Shown piece after piece: positions 55,352 to 64,000 of a stretch of DNA of 64,000 nucleotides (position 1 is the first letter of the stretch; each line of letters opens with the position of its first letter). The position numbers and the translations under genes were made by a program. Under the pieces are notes generated by a model. That model searched no databases. It saw nothing but the letters and a program-made list of their open reading frames with translations, and was not told the origin of the DNA. Source of the DNA: Variovorax sp. IB41 (GTDB lineage Bacteria > Pseudomonadota > Gammaproteobacteria > Burkholderiales > Burkholderiaceae_C); assembly GCF_016405905.1 (NCBI RefSeq), contig NZ_JAEFCB010000019.1:1-64000 (forward strand). The letters run 5' to 3'.

Positions 55352-55357
55352 ATTATC
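55352..55357 (-). promoter_or_regulatory. -10 element for the chrA pair
   Basis: On the minus strand this reads GATAAT, 9 bp before the chrA ATG, so transcription should start almost at the start codon. A GCAGGCCTGC palindrome (55362-55371) lies just upstream and could be a regulator site. Confidence 0.45.
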
Positions 55358-55423
55358 GTAGGCAGGCCTGCAAGATGCCGGGCATCGGGCCGACATGCCC
55401 GAGCGATTCAACAGGGACACTCC

Positions 55424-56347
55424 ATGCTCATGCAAATCCGCGCGCTCTTCGATCTCTGCAAACGGGCCTTCGCGTCGTGGTCCAACGACTACGCACCCAG
55501 CATGGGCGCGGCGCTCGCGTACTACACGGTGTTTTCCATCGCGCCGCTGCTCTTGATCGTGATCGCGGTGGCGGGACTCGTGTTCGGCCAGGAGGCCGCG
55601 CGCGGCGAAATCTTCGCGCAGCTCTCGGGCCTCATGGGCGCACAGGGCGCGGCGGCGGTGCAGGGCATGCTGCAGGCGGTGAACAAGCCGGCCGAGGGCA
55701 TCGTGGCCACGGTGATCGGCATCGGCCTCCTGGTGGTCGGCGCGACCACCGTGTTCGGCGAGCTGCAGGACGCGCTCGACCGCATCTGGCGCGCGCCGGC
55801 CCGCGCCAAGAGCTCGGGCATCTTCAACCTGCTGCGGGTGCGGCTGCTGTCGTTCAGCATGATCATGGGCATCGGCTTTCTGCTCATGGTGTCGCTGGTA
55901 GCGAGCGCGGCGCTCGCGGCGCTGGGCAAGTGGTGGTCGCCGGTGTTCGGCGCGTGGGAGAGCCTGGCGCAGGTGGTGAACTTCGTCTTCAGCTTCGCGA
56001 TGGTGACGGTGATCTTCGCGATGATCTACAAGATCATGCCGCGCGCGAAGGTGCAGTGGCGCGACGTGTGGGTGGGCGCGGCCGTGACGGCGCTGCTGTT
56101 CACCGTCGGCAAGCACCTGATCGGCCTGTACATCGGCAAGAGCAGCGTCGCCTCGGGCTACGGCGCCGCGGGCTCGCTGGTGGTGGTGCTGGTGTGGGTG
56201 TACTACTCGGCACAGATCTTTTTGCTGGGCGCCGAGTTCACCTGGGTCTATGCGCGCACCTACGGCTCGATGAAGGACAAGGCGAGCCTGCCCGATGCGA
56301 ACCCGTCGCCCACGCGCGAGGTGCCCCTCGCGCACAACGACGCCTGA
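55424..56347 (+). CDS. yihY: YihY family inner-membrane protein
   Basis: 307 residues, about six transmembrane helices, with the family wording: SWSNDYAPSMGAALAYYTVF, SIAPLLLIVIAVAGLVFG, GELQDALDRIWRAP and SVASGYGAAGSLVVVLVWVYYSAQIFLLGAEFT-type C-terminus. These proteins were once called ribonuclease BN, which is now known to be wrong; their function is unsettled. It is divergent from chrA, with an 81-bp gap. Start at 55424; an ATG two codons later is also possible. Confidence 0.88.
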   Translation: MLMQIRALFDLCKRAFASWSNDYAPSMGAALAYYTVFSIAPLLLIVIAVAGLVFGQEAARGEIFAQLSGLMGAQGAAAVQGMLQAVNKPAEGIVATVIGIGLLVVGATTVFGELQDALDRIWRAPARAKSSGIFNLLRVRLLSFSMIMGIGFLLMVSLVASAALAALGKWWSPVFGAWESLAQVVNFVFSFAMVTVIFAMIYKIMPRAKVQWRDVWVGAAVTALLFTVGKHLIGLYIGKSSVASGYGAAGSLVVVLVWVYYSAQIFLLGAEFTWVYARTYGSMKDKASLPDANPSPTREVPLAHNDA

Positions 56348-56360
56348 GGGCCAGCGTTTA

Positions 56361-56912
56361 TCAACCTGAGAAGCCGCCTTCGTCGAGGAACTTCTGTTCT
56401 TCCGCGGTGGTGCTGCGCCCCAGCATCCGGTTGCGGTGCGGAAAGCGGCCGAAGCGCGCGACGATGTCCCGGTGCAGCACGGCGAAGCGCTGCGTGTTGG
56501 CGTCGAGCGCCGCATTGAGTTCGACCGAACGCTCCTGCTCGGCGAGCACCTCGGAGTGCATGAAGGGCAGGTAGAAGAAAGCGCGCAGTTCATTTTCGAA
56601 CTGCTGGTCGAAGCCCGCATCGATCGCCTTCTTCGCTGCGGCCAGCGCGAGGCCGTCGGTAGCGAGCATGTGCGGATTGTTGCGCCAGGCGTTGCGCGGC
56701 AGCTGGTCGAGCAGCACGAGAAGCGCCAGCGCGCCGTCAGCATCGCCAATCCAGTGATCGAGTTCGCCACGAGCGGCGGCCTGGTGCGCGGCCAAGAAGC
56801 GCGTGAGGAATTCGGCATCGAATGCATCGCTCTTGGCGAACCAGCGCGAGGGGCCGGCTTCGCGCCAGAAATCGACCACTTCGCGCGCGGCAGGGAGTGC
56901 TTGGGAGGTCAT
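56361..56912 (-). CDS. DUF924 family protein
   Basis: 183 residues. The DUF924 pattern is clear: VVDFWREAGPSRWFAKSDAF, LALLVLLDQLPRNAWRNNPH, AFFYLPFMHSEVLAEQERSV and RFGRFPHRNRMLGRSTTAEE. These are all-helical proteins with a TPR-like fold and no known activity. ATG 56912 has GGGAG only weakly in place; the frame is open 19 codons further without similarity. It converges on yihY and is divergent from the CHRD lipoprotein gene. Confidence 0.86.
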   Translation of the reverse strand: MTSQALPAAREVVDFWREAGPSRWFAKSDAFDAEFLTRFLAAHQAAARGELDHWIGDADGALALLVLLDQLPRNAWRNNPHMLATDGLALAAAKKAIDAGFDQQFENELRAFFYLPFMHSEVLAEQERSVELNAALDANTQRFAVLHRDIVARFGRFPHRNRMLGRSTTAEEQKFLDEGGFSG

Positions 56913-57028
56913 CGTTGCATTCTCTTTCACTCTGTGGCGGGCCCGCAAAGTCGGGGTGGTGGCCGACACGGCGGGGCGCGCGTGCTGCCTATGCTGTGGA
57001 GGCTTTCATAACCCAGGAGATAAAGCTC

Positions 57029-57478
57029 ATGACCAAATACGGCACCCTTTTGCGCGCAGCCCTCATCACCGGCGTGGCCAGTGCTGCCCTGGTCGGCTGC
57101 GGGATGATGTCCAAGTCGAACACCGCCAGCTTCAGCGGCGCGATGAACGCGGCCAGCGAAGTGCCGCCCAACATGACGCGCGGCAGCGGCATGGCCGAAG
57201 CCTGGCTCAACCGGGACACCAACGTCCTCAAGTACAAGATCACCTACACGGGCCTGAGCGGCCCGGCCACCGCGGCGCATTTCCACGGCCCTGCCGCCGC
57301 CGGCGCGAATGCCGGCGTGGTGCTGCCGTTCGCCAATGCGGCCAGCCCGATCGAAGGCCAGGCCACGCTCACGCCGGCGCAGGCCGCCGACCTAGTCGCG
57401 GGCAAGTGGTATGCGAACGTCCACACCGCGGCCAACCCGGGCGGCGAGATCCGCGGACAGATGCTGCCGAAGATGTGA
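57029..57478 (+). CDS. CHRD-domain lipoprotein
   Basis: 149 residues. The lipobox ALVGC gives the lipidated Cys24, followed by one CHRD domain: FSGAMNAASEVPPNMTRGSG, YTGLSGPATAAHFHGPAAAG, and the closing WYANVHTAANPGGEIRGQML. CHRD domains are beta-rich and extracytoplasmic; bacterial copies have no defined role. The RBS AGGAGA is well placed. It is monocistronic, with the DUF924 gene divergent (116 bp). Confidence 0.85.
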   Translation: MTKYGTLLRAALITGVASAALVGCGMMSKSNTASFSGAMNAASEVPPNMTRGSGMAEAWLNRDTNVLKYKITYTGLSGPATAAHFHGPAAAGANAGVVLPFANAASPIEGQATLTPAQAADLVAGKWYANVHTAANPGGEIRGQMLPKM

Positions 57479-57554
57479 TCTTCTTGCGGGAGAGGGACCG
57501 GGGGCTTCGGCTTCCGGTCAGGTTGCTGTCGCGGGGGTGGTGTCAAATGAATGC

Positions 57555-58772
57555 ATGACGACGACCCCGAAGAAGAAGCCCCGCGCGGCATCCCCCTCCC
57601 ACCCCCCAGCCCTCAATCCTTTCGCGTCTCGCCGCGAGGACATGCGCCAGGCCCGCAAGGCCCTGGTGCTCCAGGGTGGGGGCGCGCTCGGCGCCTACCA
57701 GGCGGGCGTGTATGCCGCGCTCAGCGAGACCGAACTGCAGCCGCACTGGATCGCCGGCGTCTCCATCGGCGCGATCAATGCGGCGCTGATCGCGGGCAAC
57801 GCGCCCGAGCACCGGGTCGACAGGCTGCGCGAGTTCTGGCACCTCGTGTCCTCCGGGCCGTCGCAGCGCCTGCCTTCGTGGCTCGGCGATCGCGCCACGC
57901 AGAACCAGTACAGCGCAGCGATGGCATCGCTGGTCGGCATTCCGGGATTTTTCGAGCCACGCTATTCGCCGGCCTTGCTGATGGGCGGTGCGGCGCCGCT
58001 CTTGAGCTATTACGACACCTCGCCGCTCAGGGGCACGCTGGAGCGCCTCATCGACTTCGACCGCATCAATGCGTGCGAGGCGCGCTTCAGCGTGGGCGCG
58101 GTCAACGTGCGCACCGGCAACTCGGTGTACTTCGACAACACGCGCCAGCGCATCGGCCCCGAGCACATCATGGCCAGCGGCGCGCTGCCGCCGGGCTTTG
58201 CGCCGGTGCACATCGACGGCGACGACTACTGGGACGGCGGCATCGTCTCGAACACGCCGCTGCAGTACGTGCTGGACCTGCATCCGCGGAGCGACCCGCT
58301 GGTGGTGCTGCAGGTGGACCTCTTCAATGCGCGCGGCGAGATGCCCCGCACCATGGCGGGCGTGATGGAGCGGCAGAAGGACATCACCTATTCGAGCCGC
58401 ACCCGCATGAACACCGACGCGCTGGCCGCCAACATGAACCTGCAGCAGGCCATTGCCGACCTGATCACCAAGCTGCCGGCCAACCTGCGCAAGGATGCGA
58501 GCGTGCTCGCGGTGCAGTCGCAGCTCACGCACGAGCCCATCGACATCTTTCACCTGATCTACCGCGACAAGCCCTACGAGCTCGAGTCGAAGGACTACGA
58601 GTTCTCGCGCGCCGCGGTCGAGGAGCACTGGGAGTCGGGCGCGCGCGACATGCGCGTGACGCTCGCGCACCCGGAGACCCTGCGCGCCGACGCCACCGTC
58701 AATGGCGTGACGACGTTCGACCTGGGCGACCACGGCTCGGGCCGGGTCAAGCGGCCGGGCCTCTCGCGCTGA
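57555..58772 (+). CDS. patatin-like phospholipase (DUF3734 type)
   Basis: 405 residues. The patatin catalytic dyad is seen: oxyanion loop GGGALGAYQAG (41-51), Ser70 in GVSIGAINAALIAGN, and Asp227 in WDGGIVSN. The C-terminal extension with IDIFHLIYRDKPYELESKDYEF is the DUF3734-type region. In other proteobacteria such proteins sit with acetoacetate decarboxylase and 3-hydroxybutyrate dehydrogenase genes, as here, which suggests a role in polyhydroxybutyrate or lipid turnover. The ATG at 57555 is one of several nearby starts. Confidence 0.85.
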   Translation: MTTTPKKKPRAASPSHPPALNPFASRREDMRQARKALVLQGGGALGAYQAGVYAALSETELQPHWIAGVSIGAINAALIAGNAPEHRVDRLREFWHLVSSGPSQRLPSWLGDRATQNQYSAAMASLVGIPGFFEPRYSPALLMGGAAPLLSYYDTSPLRGTLERLIDFDRINACEARFSVGAVNVRTGNSVYFDNTRQRIGPEHIMASGALPPGFAPVHIDGDDYWDGGIVSNTPLQYVLDLHPRSDPLVVLQVDLFNARGEMPRTMAGVMERQKDITYSSRTRMNTDALAANMNLQQAIADLITKLPANLRKDASVLAVQSQLTHEPIDIFHLIYRDKPYELESKDYEFSRAAVEEHWESGARDMRVTLAHPETLRADATVNGVTTFDLGDHGSGRVKRPGLSR

Positions 58773-58850
58773 GCGCCAGGGCGAGCGATCAGGTTCGACT
58801 AAGAAACCAGCGCGAGACTGGATCGGTCACTTCACCAGGAGGAAATGTTC

Positions 58851-59600
58851 ATGAACATTGAAGATGTACGGCGCCAAGCTTTCGCCATGCCGCTCACCAG
58901 CCCCGCCTTCCCGCCCGGACCGTACCGGTTCGTGCGCCGCGAATTTCTCATCGTCACCTACCGCACCGACATGGAGGCCCTGCGCGCCGTGGTGCCCGAG
59001 CCGCTCGAGGTGGTCGAGCCGCTCGTGAAGTACGAATTCATCCGCATGCCCGATTCCACCGGCTTTGGCGACTACACCGAATCGGGCCAGGTCATTCCGG
59101 TGCAGCTGCGCACCGCCAAGGGCGTGGAGCAGGGCGCGTACGTGCACGCGATGTACCTGAACGACCACCCGCCGATCGCCGGCGGCCGCGAACTCTGGGG
59201 CTTTCCGAAGAAGCTCGCCTCGCCGGTGCTCGACTACGAGACCGACGTGATCGTCGGCACGCTCGACTACGGCAAGGTGCGCGTGGCCAAGGCCACGATG
59301 GGCTTCAAGCACCGCGCGCTCGACCCCGCGCCGATTCTTGCGGGCATCGCGCAGCCGAACTTCCTGCTCAAGATCATTCCGCACGTCGACGGCACGGCCC
59401 GCATCTGCGAGCTGGTGCGCTATCACATGGTCGATGTCACGCTGCACGGCGCGTGGACCGCGCCGGCCTCGCTCGAACTGCATCCGCATGCGCTCGCGCC
59501 GGTGGCCGACCTGCCGGTGCGCAAGGTCGAATCGGCGGTGCACTACATCGCCGACATGACGCTCGCGCTGGGCACCGTCGAGCACGACTACCTCGCCTGA
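58851..59600 (+). CDS. adc: acetoacetate decarboxylase
   Basis: 249 residues. The Schiff-base lysine pair is in [15 protein letters not shown] (Lys120 catalytic, Lys121 neighbour), with [17 protein letters not shown] at the N-terminus and [17 protein letters not shown] in the second half. It converts acetoacetate to acetone and CO2. Start 58851 is chosen because AGGAGG is 8 bp upstream, while the ATG at 58845 is too close. It lies 78 bp after the patatin gene and 57 bp before the hydroxybutyrate dehydrogenase gene. Confidence 0.92.
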   Translation: MNIEDVRRQAFAMPLTSPAFPPGPYRFVRREFLIVTYRTDMEALRAVVPEPLEVVEPLVKYEFIRMPDSTGFGDYTESGQVIPVQLRTAKGVEQGAYVHAMYLNDHPPIAGGRELWGFPKKLASPVLDYETDVIVGTLDYGKVRVAKATMGFKHRALDPAPILAGIAQPNFLLKIIPHVDGTARICELVRYHMVDVTLHGAWTAPASLELHPHALAPVADLPVRKVESAVHYIADMTLALGTVEHDYLA

Positions 59601-59657
59601 CGACCGCGCCCGATTTTTGCTGTCTTCTTTTCATCCCAACCCGAAGGAACATTCACC

Positions 59658-60440
59658 ATGCAACTCAAGGACAAGGTCGCCTACATCACCGGCTCGGCCA
59701 GCGGCATCGGCAAGGAAATCGCGATCCTCTTCGCACAGGAAGGCGCCAAGATCATCATTGCCGACCTCAACAAGGAAGCGGCCGACGCGACGGCCGCCGA
59801 GCTCAAGGCCACGGGCGCACAAGCCATCGGCGTGGCCGTGGACGTGACCAACGAAGACCAGGTCAACGCCTCGGTCGAAGAGGGCGCGAAGGCGTTCGGC
59901 GGCATCGACATCCTGATCAGCAACGCCGGCATCCAGATCGTGCATCCGGTCGAGGAATTCAGCTTTGCCGACTGGAAGAAGATGCTGGCGATCCACCTCG
60001 ATGGCGCGTTCCTCACCACCAAGGCGTGCCTGAAGCACATGTACGCGCAGGGCCGCGGCGGCAGCGTGATCTACATGGGCTCGGTGCACTCGAAGGAAGC
60101 GTCGCTGCTGAAGGCGCCCTACGTCACGGCCAAGCACGGCCTCATCGGCCTCGCGAAGACGGTCGCGAAGGAAGGCGCCAAGCACGGCGTGCGCGCCAAC
60201 GTGATCTGCCCCGGGTTCGTGCGCACGCCGCTGGTCGAGAAGCAGATTCCGGAGCAGGCCAAGACGCTGGGCATCAGCGAAGACGAAGTCATCAAGAACG
60301 TGATGCTCAAGGAAACGGTGGATGGCGAATTCACCACGACCGAGGACGTGGCGCGCGTGGCGCTGCTGTTCGCGGGCTTCCCGACCAATGCGCTCACCGG
60401 CCAGTCGCTGGTGGTGAGCCACGGCTGGTTCATGCAGTAG
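59658..60440 (+). CDS. 3-hydroxybutyrate dehydrogenase (SDR)
   Basis: 260 residues, classical short-chain dehydrogenase. The cofactor motif [10 protein letters not shown] (11-20), NAGIQ and the active-site Tyr155-x3-Lys159 in PYVTAKHG are seen. [21 protein letters not shown] and the C-terminal GWFMQ match bacterial D-3-hydroxybutyrate dehydrogenases (BdhA/HbdH). It interconverts 3-hydroxybutyrate and acetoacetate with NAD+, handing the product to the adjacent decarboxylase. Convergent with the MarR-GNAT gene. Confidence 0.92.
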   Translation: MQLKDKVAYITGSASGIGKEIAILFAQEGAKIIIADLNKEAADATAAELKATGAQAIGVAVDVTNEDQVNASVEEGAKAFGGIDILISNAGIQIVHPVEEFSFADWKKMLAIHLDGAFLTTKACLKHMYAQGRGGSVIYMGSVHSKEASLLKAPYVTAKHGLIGLAKTVAKEGAKHGVRANVICPGFVRTPLVEKQIPEQAKTLGISEDEVIKNVMLKETVDGEFTTTEDVARVALLFAGFPTNALTGQSLVVSHGWFMQ

Positions 60441-60443
60441 GCG

Positions 60444-61400
60444 CTACAGCTTCAGCTCCCACGTCTCGCCCACGAGTTGCTTTCCATAGCTCTCGTGCGG
60501 CTCCGACTTGGTGAGCTGGAAGCCGCGCTTGGCATAAATGGCGCGCGCGGCCGTGAGGTCGCTGTTGGTCCACAGCACCATCTTTCGGTAGCCCTTGCGG
60601 CGTGCGAAGGCGATGCATTCGTCGACCAGCTTGCCGCCCAGGCCGAGGCCCCGTGCGGCCGGTGACAGGATCAGGAGGCGCAACTGCGCCACGCCGGCCG
60701 ACTTGCGCACCACGAAGATCGAGCCCATGCGCTCGCCGTTGAGCTCGGCGATCCAACAGCGCTCCCATTCGGGCTGGAACTTGAGCAGGAACTCCCCCGC
60801 GATCTGTGCCACCAGCGCTTCGAAGCTGCTGTCCCAGCCGTATTCGCGCGCATAGATCTCGCCGTGCTGCTGCACGACCCAGCCGATGTCGCCGGGCGCC
60901 GGGTCGCGCAGGACGGCGGCCTGGGTCTTCGCGGGCGCGGCCGCAGAGTCGAGCAGCGATTGCATCGTGCCCATGGCCTGCACCAGTTGGTTTCGCTGGG
61001 CCGGAGCGAGCGGCGAGAGCAGGGCGGCCGCTTCGTCGCGCGATTTCTGTTGCAGCGGCGCGAATGCGGCATGGCCGGCTTCGGTCAAGCGCAGCACGCT
61101 TTGCCGGGCATCGCGCGCATGGGGCGCGCGCGTGAGCCAGCCCGCGGATTCGAAGCGGCGCAGGATGCGGCTCATGTAGCCGGCGTCGAGCCCGAGGTCG
61201 CGGCCGATCTCGCTGGCGACCGCCGTTTCGCGGTGCGCCAGCTCGTACAGAACGCGCACGTCGGTCAGCGACATGTCGCTGCCCAGGTACGGATCGAGGG
61301 CGCCGATCTGGCGCGTGTAGAAGCGGTTGAACTGCCGGATGGCCTTGACGGCGGCGGCGTCGACGGTGGGTGAGGGGGTGGACATAGTTGCCATTGTCAT
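60444..61400 (-). CDS. MarR-GNAT fusion regulator/acetyltransferase
   Basis: 318 residues from ATG 61400 (ATGs at 61394 and 61385 are equally possible). The N-terminal MarR winged helix runs to about residue 135: MSLTDVRVLYELAHRETAVA, LGLDAGYMSRILRRFESAGW and DARQSVLRLTEAG. The C-terminal GNAT domain (about 160-318) has WIAELNGERMGSIFVVRKSA and the acetyl-CoA loop SPAARGLGLGGKLVDECIAF. The fusion implies that the protein senses or modifies the same small molecule. An inverted repeat overlaps its promoter. Confidence 0.88.
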   Translation of the reverse strand: MTMATMSTPSPTVDAAAVKAIRQFNRFYTRQIGALDPYLGSDMSLTDVRVLYELAHRETAVASEIGRDLGLDAGYMSRILRRFESAGWLTRAPHARDARQSVLRLTEAGHAAFAPLQQKSRDEAAALLSPLAPAQRNQLVQAMGTMQSLLDSAAAPAKTQAAVLRDPAPGDIGWVVQQHGEIYAREYGWDSSFEALVAQIAGEFLLKFQPEWERCWIAELNGERMGSIFVVRKSAGVAQLRLLILSPAARGLGLGGKLVDECIAFARRKGYRKMVLWTNSDLTAARAIYAKRGFQLTKSEPHESYGKQLVGETWELKL

Positions 61401-61403
61401 TCG

Positions 61404-61426
61404 ATTGATTGACTTTGGCAATTAAT
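61404..61426. promoter_or_regulatory. probable MarR operator upstream of the MarR-GNAT gene
   Basis: ATTGATTG and CAATTAAT (7 of 8 positions complementary) are separated by 7 bp, in an AT-rich stretch 3 bp before the predicted start. The size fits a MarR dimer site and suggests autoregulation. Confidence 0.5.
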
Positions 61427-61487
61427 TGATGACCGCACCGAGACCCGGTCACTGGATGTTTGTCGCGACAGGCATGCTCGAAAACCC

Positions 61488-61493
61488 TAAAAT
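61488..61493 (+). promoter_or_regulatory. -10 element for ygiQ
   Basis: TAAAAT sits in the loop of a small AACCCT/AGGGTT inverted repeat (61483-61501), 47 bp before the ygiQ ATG. Confidence 0.45.
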
Positions 61494-61540
61494 CGAGGGT
61501 TGCCCACCACAGCGCCGCCACGGCCCTGTCCACTCCCACG

Positions 61541-63940
<2,400 letters not shown>

Positions 63941-63947
63941 TCGGACG

Positions 63948-63965
63948 GTAGCGGGCGACCGCTAC
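63948..63965. terminator. hairpin between ygiQ and a convergent gene
   Basis: GTAGCGG and CCGCTAC pair perfectly (7 bp) around a GCGA tetraloop, 7 bp after the ygiQ stop and overlapping the stop codon of the minus-strand gene. There is no T-run. Confidence 0.45.
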
Positions 63966-64000
63966 GCGTACTGCATCTCGCCGTTCCCGAACGACCAGTT
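63962..64000 (-). CDS. C-terminal end of an unidentified gene
   Basis: The minus strand reads NWSFGNGEMQYA and a stop (TAG at 63964-63962); the rest lies beyond the right edge. Twelve residues are too few to name it. The convergent position and the hairpin over the stop support a real gene end. Confidence 0.4.
   Translation of the reverse strand, partial: NWSFGNGEMQYA

Overview
The window reads as chromosomal DNA of a high-GC betaproteobacterium. The gene order rlmN-pilW-rodZ-ispG-hisS-yfgM-bamB-der-hfq-hflX-hflK-hflC-DUF2065-hisZ-purA is the usual Burkholderiales housekeeping block. Together with a 2-oxoglutarate dehydrogenase operon followed by zapE, and the overall codon style, it suggests Comamonadaceae, possibly Variovorax. 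The genus is an inference from general familiarity, not from a search. I see no rRNA, tRNA, CRISPR array, prophage, transposase or integrase.

Layout. 1-983 is the 3' part of a pyruvate-dehydrogenase-type lpdA. 1080-6897 is accessory metabolism: an NlpC/P60 hydrolase, a PQQ-type sugar dehydrogenase, a lipoprotein hydrolase, and an HpaB/4-hydroxybutyryl-CoA-dehydratase-like enzyme divergent from a TetR regulator with a clear palindromic operator, then an isochorismatase-type hydrolase. 7050-8963 is prpE. 9143-17062 is the sucA-odhB-elaA-lpdA-zapE-coiled-coil operon. 17074-24931 holds a PP2C phosphatase, a DUF465 protein, a DinG-type helicase, bamD, rluD, scpB and rluB.

25084-34389 is a tightly packed operon-like run (ndk, rlmN, pilW, rodZ, ispG, hisS, yfgM, bamB, der) joining nucleotide balance, tRNA/rRNA maturation, isoprenoid synthesis, cell shape and outer-membrane assembly. 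Several genes overlap by ATGA or GTGA junctions. 34555-38605 is hfq-hflX-hflK-hflC-DUF2065. The only stretch of about 300 bases without a gene (38606-38916) is almost filled by a nested inverted-repeat element, followed by hisZ-purA-phosphoribosyltransferase.

42096-63940 is more variable. It carries VOC, AraC, metC, two uncharacterised membrane or charged proteins, tesA divergent from ybbA, a pair of unknown membrane proteins (a duplicated L7/L12-like tail-anchored protein and a two-TM protein with a possible primase-like motif), and rlmB. It continues with an FAD oxidoreductase, an XRE-cupin regulator divergent from a GNAT gene, DUF3237, an aldo/keto reductase, and a two-gene chromate transporter joined by a 21-codon mini-frame. 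It ends with yihY, DUF924, a CHRD lipoprotein, a patatin-adc-hydroxybutyrate dehydrogenase group, a MarR-GNAT fusion and ygiQ.

The best leads for something undescribed are the 266-bp three-way-junction repeat at 38604-38869, the 47545-49033 membrane pair, the HpaB/AbfD-like enzyme with lost Fe-S ligands and a C-terminal cysteine cluster, and the overlapping mini-frames ahead of der and within chrA.
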